Assembly (NCBI GenBank): GCA_028023455.1
Contig: JAQFVV010000352.1
Coordinates: forward strand, 468,501-532,500
DNA length: 64,000 nt
Direction of reading: 5' to 3'
From: Epiperipatus broadwayi
Taxonomy: Eukaryota > Onychophora > Udeonychophora > Euonychophora > Peripatidae
Position 1 is the first letter of the stretch. Every line of letters starts with the position of its first letter. Shown here one piece after another: positions 25,065 through 34,290 of the stretch. The notes below the pieces were generated by a model. That model worked only from the letters and a program-made list of their open reading frames with translations, was not told where the DNA came from and did not search any database. Position numbers and translations under genes: made by a program.

Positions 25065-25210
25065 TGGAATTATAGTTAGAGATAGTGAATGCTACTCTGA
25101 CGTTTATGTAAACAGAATATACGCTTGATTGGTGTTTTTGGTAGAAACGCCATCTGTGGACATAAATACAAGCGTTAGCAAGTTTTTTAACTTGCATTTT
25201 TGTTTATCAT

Positions 25211-27750
25211 ATATATATATATATATATGGAAACTTTTATAAAAATCAATAAATATTTTTTAATATGCTGTTTTTTTAAGTTTTATTCTGGAGATTTGTT
25301 TTCTTGATAAACCCTACTAACATTCCATAGCATCAAACAAAAAAAGTCCATTAACAAAATGGTAATGGATTTTCTAATTAAAGTAAAATTAAAATGGAAA
25401 ATGATATTTGAAATATAAATTCCTCAAATCTACATTTAATTAAAATTAGATGTGAAACAATTAAATCATGTGGTTTATTGGGAAAGTGGATCTCAGGAAT
25501 ACAATGCAAATGTACTTTAGGTCAATAATTGTGGTCACCAGAATTTCAACATAACCACTTAGCCTGGAGCATATGAAAAAGAGAATTACCCAAAATTAGT
25601 CAGAAAATGGTATAAATAGCCCATGGAGCCAGTCATAGTTTTTGTCAGCAATTGTCTGATGAACCCACACTGGTTAATTTTTAATAAATGTTTAGAAGCA
25701 TGGAAGTGAAGTAGACAACCTATGTATCCTACACATCTTCCCACTGTCTCACAGATGATTGTCAAATGCCTTATGCCAGAAAAACATCATCAAAATGTGT
25801 AATTGTGAGCTGCTGAACTCTCATATTCAAATACATAGCTAGATATGGCTGTGTGGAAATGTGTATATCATTGTGGGATTAAACTTCCAAATGAACTGAG
25901 AATATATTAGGTAGTATGTTCCAATTTTTTATTTCTAACCACCTAATTTATTTTTTAAAACCACCAGTGACGCAATAATGTAAATTTTGCTACTTTTAAT
26001 GTCTTCTAAAATGAAATCCCCTTAATGTAATATAAATGTTTAATTAAAATTCTATAAATTATACTTGTTATCAATTTAAATCTAATGCTTTTGCTCTCAT
26101 TTTATCTGTTTTAAAGTTATGCCTCATAATGTTAAACTTTTTTCTAATGCAGTTTAGAAAATATTATTATTAAGTTAAATAAAATAAATATATGTCAATT
26201 TGTTCCATCTCGACAAAAGTTTTATCTAATTAAATATGTTGCTTCCTATTTCCCGATCAACATTTGTCGTTAAATAAAAATGAATAATTTTTAGCTCTGA
26301 AAGATTAATACTTGGAGCAACCTTTATTTTGTCCAGATGAAACCATTTTATATTATTAATATGTGTTTTTTTTTAAATATGTATGCATACACTGTTTAGT
26401 TGTGGGAAGATGCTAGATTCAAGCATGAGATTTTATTTGTTAATTATTTCATTTTTAAAGAGTGAAAGGAACGGGATTTAGACATATATTCTCACTAAAT
26501 AATAAAGAGAGTAATAAAATGTTAATTGAAATATTAGTGGAATTTTGTATAGAAAGGAGAGACATGTCACTCATAAAAATATTCATAATAATAATTTATG
26601 TTTATTTTAATCTTGTTGGTCTGATCTTGGTCAATCCATATAACACTTGTGTATTCTTTATAACTCAGCACAATCATACAGTTAAACTCTAAAATATATT
26701 CTCCAGTACTCATATTTTGCCTTGCTGACATTTTGCCTGATTACTTGACTTTTGTTCTTTGTGGTCACTAGATCAGAATGAGACCACATGATAATTTCAC
26801 TGGCCATTAATTTTTTTATCATGATATGAAAGAGAAAATGGGAAGAACTGGGGCAGACTCAGATTAGTTAGCCTTGGTAATTCTCATACTTTCACCTGAA
26901 ATATTTTTGGTTTGCTAATGGTGCAAACCATTCTTTCTTTATTTATTGGTGTTACTGGAACAGGGCAGGTGAATTGAGTCTATGCTGGTAAGGTTATGTC
27001 AAATGCTCGGTCTATTCACTTTTTTTTTCTGAGCACATCATGGCGGATTGACTATGATCTGATTAATTTATTTGTTTTACTATCTTAAAATAATTATTTG
27101 CGAATATCATGATCCATTTATATTTTAAACGTATCACTCTTGCCAAAGACAATTCCTGAAATAGATGTTAATTATTTCTCTCTTAAAATAATTTCATTTA
27201 TAATAAAATTATTTTGGGAATAGGGCTATTTTGATAGTTGTTTTGTATAACTCAGACTTGAGTGAGTGTCTTCCATAAAGCTTTAATTATTTACATTGTT
27301 AGATTGGGATAGGATTTATACTGCTCCCTTACTCGAGGCATAATTAATGGAAAGGTCTAATTAGAATTAATATTAAGGTTAGACATTAGAATTAGTGAAG
27401 GCTCATGCTACACAAATTGATGCTAGTGGGCCAAAGTGTAGAAAAGATAAATTGTTTGGGTCAAAAATGTTGTTAATTAGTTGGCTGATTTAGAGAATGG
27501 GCAAACAGTGCAGAATCCATAACTATTCTTTATCTTTGATCTCACATCCAGTTGGACTCGAGGTACTTTTACCCAGGTTGTGAATTGTGTTGAGTTAACA
27601 TACAATTTCGACTGGTACAGTAAGAAATGGATTTCTTTGCCTTTTTATAATAATAATCAAATGAAATTTATGAAAAAAAAATTTAATAGAATATATAATG
27701 TTTCATTTTATGGATTGGGTAATTTAAATATAATAATTAATAATTGAAAA
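25211..27750. other. Non-coding DNA between the array and the PLE cluster
   Basis: Starts with about 18 bp of (AT)n that closes the array, then unique A/T-rich sequence. A 76-codon ORF at 26,462-26,692 has no recognisable domain. No RNA gene or transposon was seen. Confidence 0.45.
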
Positions 27751-28332
27751 GCCCCAGAAGACATCATCACTAACCTTCACAATAGCTTCCAGAATAATAC
27801 CAAGCTTACTTTTACTACTACTTGGGAAAACCAAGACAAACAGGTCAAATACCTTGACATATGTGTTAACAAAAATATAGATAAGCTGGACTACCAAATG
27901 GTAGTCAAACCTTTGGAAGTAAGAGGCTTGACAAACCCTAATTCATATGCGCTGCACTCACACAAACTTGCAGCTCTCTCTTCATTCATGTTTAGGAACC
28001 ATAACTTGTGCAAATATGAGGCAGATAAAAGAAAAAAATCTCATCAATTATATAACTGATTTAAGGAAAATAGGACACACTTATTCATCCATCAACAGAA
28101 AAGTCAACAAATTTTTCTATAAAATAATCCACAAGAAAGAAAATAAACCAAGAATCTTAATCCCATACGTTCACTCTTTAGCTAAAAGCCTTATCAATCA
28201 ACTATCATGTGGCTTTGAAGTCACTTTCTGTTCATCTCCCAACACCAATAGACTGATAAATAATACCAAAGACAGGATCAAACCTGAACTCACCTGTCAA
28301 GTTGTGTACAAAATTGCCTGCCCCCAAGGAAA

Positions 28333-28620
28333 TTGTACGCAACATATTATGGGGAGACCAAAACTAACATTGCCACCAGAGTAGCTCAACACCGATACCT
28401 TTACAATAAAACCAAAACAAAGTATGAAGGTAATTCGATTTTTGTCGAACACGAGAGATACACTGGAAATGCTTTTCTACCTACCACAGCCAATGTCGTT
28501 TGCTCTGAAACAAATGACACCAAACATAAATTTAGGGAAGCTTACTTCATTGCAGCTGACCCATCGACAATCAACAGAAGAGAGGCCTGCGATTCCCTAT
28601 CTCGTAAATGGTCCACATAA
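28333..28620 (+). pseudogene. PLE GIY-YIG endonuclease domain, copy A
   Basis: GIY-YIG nuclease domain that in Penelope-like elements nicks the target for reverse transcription. Upstream in the neighbouring frame is KIACPQGNC, the Cys pair preceding the nuclease in PLEs. Then come YATYYGETKTNIATRVAQH (YYGET is the YIG half; R and H of RVAQH are conserved) and IFVEHERYTGNAF, which includes the Glu/His region. The frame ends at TAA 28,618. A frameshift between the Cys pair and YATYYG separates it from the rest of the ORF; copy B shares it and copy C does not. Confidence 0.85.
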
Positions 28621-28677
28621 CATCTGCACATAAGTTTGCATAAAATTTGCATAGTTTTACAGTTATTAACAGAATAA

Positions 28678-28725
28678 TTCGCCATGAATATGGGACTGTA
28701 GACTGTCCCGAAAGCGCTTGGTGGT
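28678..28725 (+). ncRNA. Hammerhead-like fold in PLE tail, copy A
   Basis: Order of parts: TTCGCC and GGTGGT (stem I, five pairs with wobbles), an 8-nt ATGAATAT in place of CUGANGA (UGA kept), hairpin GGGAC-TGTAGACT-GTCCC (stem II), GAA, self-complementary AGCGCT (stem III), then T (H17). The architecture is that of a type I hammerhead with a minimal stem III, as known in PLEs, but the core is not canonical, so activity is uncertain. Confidence 0.5.
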
Positions 28726-28781
28726 AAAATTTTGATAATTTCATGACAATTTATTAATAGCTTCATTACCTGTGCACAGAG

Positions 28782-28782
<1 letters not shown>

Positions 28783-28833
<51 letters not shown>
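28783..28833. repeat. (CA)n(TA)n at a PLE-PLE junction
   Basis: A CA repeat followed by about 30 bp of TA, lying exactly between the tail of copy A and the first base of copy B. Confidence 0.9.
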
Positions 28834-28835
<2 letters not shown>

Positions 28836-29070
28836 TTTATTTAAGCATTAATGAAGTAAAATCTTAACTATTTCAATAGCATGAACAACTACGCACGAGA
28901 CCGGTAGCTACTTTGTACTGGATTGTCAATTTGCACATTTCAGCAGAGAATATATATTTTATACAAAATGTTATCTGTATAAAATTATACCTAACTGCTG
29001 CAAAATTATTATTAACAAGACTGTATATAATTACGATAAAATCAAAACGAATTTACAAAAACACTTACTA

Positions 29071-29628
29071 ATGTCTATCATTAAAGGATGCAAAAGGGCC
29101 TTAAAAAAAGAAACGAGAAAATGGAACATAATTTCTGACAACAACCTGATTCCCCCATTTATCACCGACAGATGCAATAGACATACAAATGGTCTGATCA
29201 AGAAATTCAATAATAAAATAATTTTTTTAGCAAAAAAGCAAATTATTCAATCCGATGCACTCAACAGCAACACATTTGTCAACCTTACAAACACAAACAT
29301 TCCACACACGATTAAGGAAGTTTTTGAATTAGGTCCAAAATTCATAGGTGGTCACTGGAAGAATCCCAAAATGGAAATCGTCGCTGACGTCGAAACAGCT
29401 TTAATGGACAACCCACTAAAGAAACCAATTATTGCACAGATAGCAAAAACTATAAAGAATAAGCAGCTAAACAATTATCCTAATGATTGGAACAAGAAAT
29501 TTACTAACACAAATCAATTTCTAGCAGATCATTCCATCATTTTCTTAAAAGAAGACAAAGGAGACAGATTTGTATTGATAGATGACAATGAATATAATAT
29601 TAAGATTAATACACAACTCGAAAAATGA
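29071..29628 (+). pseudogene. PLE reverse transcriptase N-terminal part, copy B
   Basis: Open 185-codon piece starting MSIIKGCKRALKKE and ending NTQLEK. The region DHSIIFLKEDKGDRFVLID matches the PLE RT N-terminal motif in which a DKG follows a hydrophobic strand and precedes the first palm motif. The stop at 29,626-29,628 is TGA where the reading frame plainly continues (KFVNLNNF...), so this is the first part of a longer ancestral ORF and not a separate gene. Copy C has the same stop. Confidence 0.8.
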
Positions 29629-30609
29629 AAATTTGTAAATCTAAATAATTTCAAAAATCGGCTTATCAGAGATATATTTATAACCACTATACTATGAATA
29701 AATTGTGACAGCATCTTTACAAAAGCCGAATACCATCATATATACCCGACAACCTCTTCTCCTCCTAAAATCTTCGCTAACATTAAGCTGCACAAGCCTG
29801 AATAACCTTTGAGACTTATGATTGATTTTGGAAGGGCACACTATTTCAACACAGCAGTTTTGGTGAATCACTGACTTATTGATACATTAGGCTTTGGCAA
29901 TTACACCATTAAATCATCTTTCATGTTTGTAGGAAAAATTAAACACGCGTTTATACAAGCTAATTTTAAAATCGCATCATTTGATGTGGCAGAGCTATAT
30001 GGCTCCATTGACTGTAAAAAATCTATCGAAATAGTCAACGATACATTAATTGCAAGAAACTACCCACCTACATGTGCCAAATTCATCATCGATTTTATAA
30101 AATGACTTGATTTAAATATAATTGCTGTTTTCAGAGATAAGTGGTTTAGTATGAACAATGGATGGCCGATGGACCTCCCAATTAGTGGTATAAAGGCAAG
30201 TGTTGTACTTGATCATTACAAGAAGCTAATACTACCTGCACTGTTTATGTCAACCCCACATATGATATATATGCACTACATTGATGACATTTTTATTGCT
30301 GCCCCAGAAGACATCATCACTAACCTTCACAATAGCCTCCAGAATAATACCAAGCTTACTTTTACTACTACTTGGCAAAACCAAGACAAACAGGTCAAAT
30401 ACCTGGACATATGTGTTAGCAAAAATATAGATAAGCTGGACTACCAAATGGTAGTCAAACCTTTGGAAGTAAGAGGCTTGACAAACCCTAATTATTACAC
30501 GCCACACTCACACAAACTTGCAGCTCTCTCTTCATTCATGTTTAGAAACCATAACTTGTGCAAATATGAGGCAGATAAAAGAAAAAAATCTCATCAATTA
30601 TATAACTGA
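29629..30609 (+). pseudogene. PLE reverse transcriptase palm and thumb, copy B
   Basis: Continues in the frame of the N-terminal part. Landmarks: ANIKLHKPE, LRLMIDFGRAHYF, GFGNYTIKSSF, IASFDVAELYGSID (motif A with catalytic Asp), GWPMDLPISGIKASVVLDH (motif B), YIDDIFIAA (motif C with the two catalytic Asp) and VKYLDICVSKN. Stops at 29,695-29,697 (TGA), 29,803-29,805 (TAA), 29,872-29,874 (TGA) and 30,103-30,105 (TGA) break the frame. The three at 29,695, 29,803 and 29,872 recur in copy C, while C has CGA in place of the fourth. A frameshift near 30,590 separates the RT from the nuclease part. Confidence 0.9.
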
Positions 30610-31171
30610 TTTAAGGAAAATAGGACACACTTATTCATCCATCAACAGAAAAGTCAACAAATTTTTCTATAAAATAATCCACAAGAAAGAAAACAAACCA
30701 AAAATCTTAATCCCATTCGTTCACTCAATAGCTAAAAGCCTTATCAATCAACTATCATGTGGCTTTGAAGTCACTTTCTGTTCATCTCCCAACACCAATA
30801 GACTGATAAAAAATACCAAAAGACAGGATCAAATCTGAACTCACCCATCAAGTTGTGTACAAAATTGCCTGCCCCAAAGGAAATTGTACGCAACATATTA
30901 TGGGGAGACCAAAACTAACATTGCCACCAGAGTAGCTCAACACCAATACCTTTACAATAAAACCAAAACAAAGTATGAAGGTAATTCGATTTTTGTCGAA
31001 CATGAGAGATACACTGGAAATGCTTTTCTACCTACCACAGCCAATGTCGTTTGCTCTGAAACAAATGACACCAAACATAAATTTAGGGAAGCTTACTTCA
31101 TTGCAGCTGACCCATCAGCAATCAACAGAAGAGAGGCCTGCTATTCTCTATCTTGTAAATGGTCCACGTAA
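30518..31171 (+). pseudogene. PLE linker and GIY-YIG endonuclease, copy B
   Basis: Two frames. At 30,518-30,838 is the RT-nuclease connector (LINYITDLRKIGHTYSSINRK...). After a frameshift near the Cys pair (KIACPKGNC), 30,884-31,171 reads YATYYGETKTNIATRVAQH and IFVEHERYTGNAF, as in copy A. Nearly identical to copy A, including both frameshifts. Confidence 0.86.
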
Positions 31172-31228
31172 CATCTGCACATAAGTTTGCATAAAATTTG
31201 CATAGTTTTACAGTTATTAACAGAATAA

Positions 31229-31276
31229 TTCGCCATGAATATGGGATTGTAGACTGTTCCGAAAGCGCTTGGTGGT
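31229..31276 (+). ncRNA. Hammerhead-like fold in PLE tail, copy B
   Basis: As in copy A, but stem II reads GGGAT/GTTCC. Both changed positions still form G-U pairs, so the helix is kept despite two substitutions. GAA, AGCGCT and GGTGGT are unchanged. Confidence 0.5.
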
Positions 31277-31589
31277 AAAATTTTGATAATTTCATGACAA
31301 TTTATTAATAGCTTCATTACCTGTGCACAGAGCATATATATATATATATATTAATTTATTTAAGCATTAATGAAGTAAAATCTTAACTATTTCAATAGCA
31401 TGAACAACTACGCACGAGACCGGCAGCTACTTTGTACTGGACTGTCAATTTGCACATTTCAGCAGAGAATATATATTTTTTACAAAATGTTATCTGTATA
31501 AAATTGTACCTAACTGCTGCAAAATTATTATTAACAAGACTGTATATAATTACGATAAAATCAAAACGAATTTACAAAAACACTTACTA

Positions 31590-32147
31590 ATGTCTATCAT
31601 TAAAGGATGCAAAAGGGCCTTAAAAAAAGAAACGAGAAGATGGAACATAATTTCCAACAACAACCTGATCCCCTCATTTATCACCGACAGATGCAATAGA
31701 CATACAAATGGTCTGATCAAGAAATTCAATAATAAAATAAATTTTTTAGCAAAAAAGCAAAATATTCAATCTGATGCACTTAACAGCAACACATTTGTCA
31801 ACCTTACAAACACAAACATTCCACACACGATTAAGAAAGTTTTTGAATTAGGTCCAAAATTTATAGGTGGTCGCTGGAAGAATCCCAAAATGGAAATCAT
31901 CGCTGATGTCGAAACAGCTTTAATGGACAATCCACTAAAGAAACCAGTTATTGCACGGATAGCAAAAACTATAAAGAATAAGCAGCTAAACAATTATCCT
32001 AATGAATGGAACAAGAAATTTACTAACACAAATCAATTTCTAGCAGATCATTCCATCATTTACTTAAAAGAAGACAAAGGGGACAAATTTGTATTGATAG
32101 ATGACAATGAATATAATATTAAGATTAATACACAACTCGAAAAATGA
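31590..32147 (+). pseudogene. PLE reverse transcriptase N-terminal part, copy C
   Basis: Same 185-codon piece as in copy B, with about a dozen substitutions, ending at the same TGA. It contains YLKEDKGDKFVLID. The conserved length and end reflect a shared inactivating stop rather than a functional short protein. Confidence 0.8.
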
Positions 32148-32948
32148 AAATTTGTAAATCTAAATAATTTCAACAATAGGCTTATCAGAGATACATTTAT
32201 AACCACTATACTATGAATAAATTGTGACAGCGTCTTTACAAAAGCCGAATACCATCGTATATACCTGTCAACCTCTTCTCCTCCTAGAATCTTCACTAAC
32301 ATTAAGCTGCACAAGCCTGAATAACCTTTGAGACTTATGATTGGTTTTGGAAGGGCACACTATTTCAACATGGCAGTTTTGGTGAATCACTGACTTATTG
32401 ATACATTAGGCTTTGGCAATTACACCATTAAATCATCTTTCATGTTTGTAGGAAAAATTAAACACACGTTTATACCAGCTAATTTTAAAATCGCATGATT
32501 TGATGGGGCAGAGCTATATGGCTCCATTGACTGTAAACAATCTATCGAAATAGTCAACGATACATTAATTGCAAGAAACTACCCACCTACATGTTCCAAA
32601 TTCATCATCGATTTTTTAAAACGACTTGATTTAAATATAATTGCTGTTTTCAGAGATAAGTGGTTTAGTATGAACAATGGATGGCCGATGGACCTCCCAC
32701 TTTGTGGTATAAAGGCAAGTGTTGTACTTGATCATTACAAGAAGCTAATACTACCTGCACTCTTTATGTCAACCCCACATATGATATATATGTGCTACAT
32801 TGATGACATATTTATTGCTGCCCCAGAAGACATCATCACTAACCTTCACAATAGCCTCCAGAATAATACCAAGCTTACTTTTACTACTACTTGGCAAAAC
32901 AAGACAAACAGGTCAAATACCTGGACATATGTGTTAGCAAAAATATAG
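32148..32948 (+). pseudogene. PLE RT palm, copy C
   Basis: Collinear with copy B. Stops equal to those in B at TAC-TATGAATAA, CCTGAATAACC and AATCACTGAC, plus an extra TGA immediately before the FDGAELYGSI remnant of motif A, where V is also changed to G. Motif B (GWPMDLPLCGIKASVVLDH) and motif C (CYIDDIFIAA) are intact. The last frame ends at 32,948 because of a one-base loss near 32,900. Confidence 0.88.
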
Positions 32949-33679
32949 ATAAGCTGGACTACCAAATGGTAGTCAAACCTTTGGACATAAGAGGCTTGAC
33001 AAACCATAATTCTTACACGCCACACTCACACAAACTTGCAGCTCTCTCTTCATTCATGTTTAGAAATCATAACTTGTGCAAATATGAGGCAGATAAAAGA
33101 AAAAATGTCATCAATTATATAACTGATTTAAGGAAAATAGGACACACTTATTCATCCATCAACAGAAAAGTCAACAAATTTTTCTATAAAATAATCCACA
33201 AGAAAGAAAACAAACCAAGAATCTTAATCCCATACGTTTACTCTACAGCTAAAAACCTTATCTATTACCTATCATGTGACTTTGAAGTCACTTTCCTTTC
33301 ACCTCCCAACACCAATAGACTGATAAATAATACCAAATACAGGATCAAACCTGAACTCACCCCTCAAGTTGTATACAAAATTACCTGCCCCCAAAGAAAT
33401 TGTATGGCAACATATTATGGAGAGACCAAAACTAACATTGCCACCGGAGTAGCTCAACACCAATACCTTTACAATAAAACAAAAACAAAGTATGAAGGTA
33501 ATTTGATTTTTGTCAAACATGGGAAAAACACTGGACATGCTTTTCTACCTACCACAGCCAGTGTCGTTTGCTCTGAAACAAACGACACCAAACGTAAAGT
33601 TAGGGAAGCTTACTTCATTGCGGCTGACCCATCGGCAATCAACAGAAGAAAGGCCTGCTATTTTCTATCTCATAAATGA
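32891..33679 (+). pseudogene. PLE RT thumb fused to GIY-YIG nuclease, copy C
   Basis: The longest ORF in the window (262 codons from the first ATG). It keeps the RT C-terminal part (KYLDICVSKN, LAALSSFMFRNHNLCKYEADKRK) in frame with the connector, the Cys pair (KITCPQRNC) and the GIY-YIG domain (ATYYGETKTNIATGVAQH, IFVKHGKNTGHAF), ending LSHK. It shows the ancestral reading frame that is broken twice in copies A and B. The catalytic-region Arg of RVAQH is Gly here, so the nuclease is probably impaired. The 5' part is out of frame with the palm, so no complete PLE protein can be read. Confidence 0.88.
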
Positions 33680-33746
33680 TCCATGTAACATCTGCACATA
33701 AGTTTGCATAAAATTTGCATAGTTTTACAATTATTAACAGAATAAC

Positions 33747-33793
33747 TTGCCATGAATATGGGACTGTAGACTGTCCCGAAAGTGCTTGGCGGT
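33747..33793 (+). ncRNA. Hammerhead-like fold in PLE tail, copy C
   Basis: Stem I here is TTGCC against GGCGG: the G-U pair of copies A and B has become G-C, a change that keeps pairing. Stem II GGGAC/GTCCC is intact. Stem III reads AGTGCT instead of AGCGCT, allowing wobbles. The core has the same 8-nt ATGAATAT. Confidence 0.5.
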
Positions 33794-33865
33794 AAAATTT
33801 TGATAATTTCATGACAATTTATTAATAGCTTCATTACCTGTGCCCAGATCATATATATATATATA

Positions 33866-33906
33866 TTAATTTATTTAAGCGTTAATAAAATAAAATCTTA
33901 ACTATT
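33866..33906 (+). mobile_element. Penelope-like element, copy D, 5' stub
   Basis: TTAATTTATTTAAGCGTTAA and the following bases to about 33,906 equal the first 40 bp of units B and C after the TA run. The rest of the unit is replaced by family 2 PLE sequence, so this is the broken edge of the tandem array. Confidence 0.75.
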
Positions 33907-34290
33907 AAAGAGAAGTAATTTAAGTAATGTAATTTATAAAAAAAATTGTGAGTATAATTTGTCATATGTGGGAGAGTATAGGTGTAATGTGGAAAAAAGA
34001 ATTAAAGAGCATAAATTGTTGTATAAAAGAGTTTTGAAAAAATTACAGATATATAGTGATGGTTATAATGATGTGAAGTTATATACTGAATCTGTTTTTT
34101 TTATGATCATCATAGAAATAGTAATTTTAAATTTGATTTTGATATTAAAAAGATAGAAATTTTTGGTCAAGAAAAAGATAATGAAAAGTGAAAATTTAAG
34201 AAGGCAATTTTCATTAGTAGATATAAAAATATGATTATAAATCGACAGTCAGCAAATGCTAAGATTAATAAATTATGATATATTTAAATC
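33907..34290 (+). pseudogene. PLE family 2 GIY-YIG fragment
   Basis: Conceptual reading IYKKNCEYNLSYVGEYRC followed by NVEKRIKEHKLLYKR matches the start of a GIY-YIG domain (YVGEY, then the Arg and His helix). The family 2 copy at 42,374 has KYIGESRC and LEKRTKEH at this place. Later residues (KFKKAIFISRYK, INRQSANAKINKL) resemble the end of PLE nucleases. Frameshifts occur near 34,100-34,180. Only the 3' piece of the element is present. Confidence 0.75.

Larger units (their letters stand above)
22015..25210 (+). repeat. 406-bp retrozyme-like array, right (inverted) block
   Basis: The same unit in the opposite orientation. CTGTGGACAT recurs at 22,311, 22,718, 23,124, 23,530, 23,936, 24,342, 24,748 and 25,154, giving periods of 406 bp except the first (407, from a one-base insertion near 22,380). 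About 7.9 units, with only scattered single-base differences (for example near 23,800 and 24,424). It ends at TTTATCAT in a short (AT)n run. Hammerhead motifs lie on the plus strand, so the two blocks point away from each other. Confidence 0.93.
27751..28831 (+). mobile_element. Penelope-like element, copy A, 5'-truncated
   Basis: Begins abruptly at GCCCCAGAAGACATC, the codons just after the YIDD motif in copies B and C, so the RT palm up to motif C is missing. What follows is KYLDICVNKN, the thumb region and, after two frameshifts (near 28,032 and 28,340), the GIY-YIG nuclease frame (28,333-28,620). The non-coding tail (28,621-28,782) carries a hammerhead-like fold and runs into (CA)n(TA)n. 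5' truncation fits target-primed reverse transcription. The next copy starts directly after the TA run. Confidence 0.9.
28832..31350 (+). mobile_element. Penelope-like element, copy B, full unit
   Basis: One complete 2,519-bp unit. It comprises a 5' leader with TTAATTTATTTAAGC (28,832-29,070), an RT N-terminal ORF (29,071-29,628), RT palm and thumb in a broken frame to 30,609, a linker frame (30,518-30,838), the GIY-YIG frame (30,884-31,171), and a non-coding tail with a hammerhead-like fold and a TA run. Head-to-tail with copies A and C, an arrangement known for Penelope elements. Inactive: several in-frame stops and at least two frameshifts. Confidence 0.93.
31351..33865 (+). mobile_element. 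Penelope-like element, copy C, full unit
   Basis: A 2,515-bp unit with the same order of parts as copy B: leader, N-terminal ORF (31,590-32,147), RT palm (to about 32,948), thumb plus GIY-YIG in one frame (32,891-33,679), and a tail with a hammerhead-like fold (33,747-33,793) and a TA run. It shares four early stops with copy B but lacks the two frameshifts shared by A and B, so C split off first. It has its own damage: a stop just before motif A (GCATGATTTG, 32,497) and a one-base loss near 32,900 (CAAAACAAG against CAAAACCAAG). Confidence 0.93.

Noticed and set aside
20694-25210. The 406-bp array as a CRISPR-like or centromeric satellite
   Set aside because: There are no short repeats with unique spacers, and the DNA is clearly eukaryotic. 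A centromeric role cannot be judged from 11 units; the hammerhead gives a more specific explanation.
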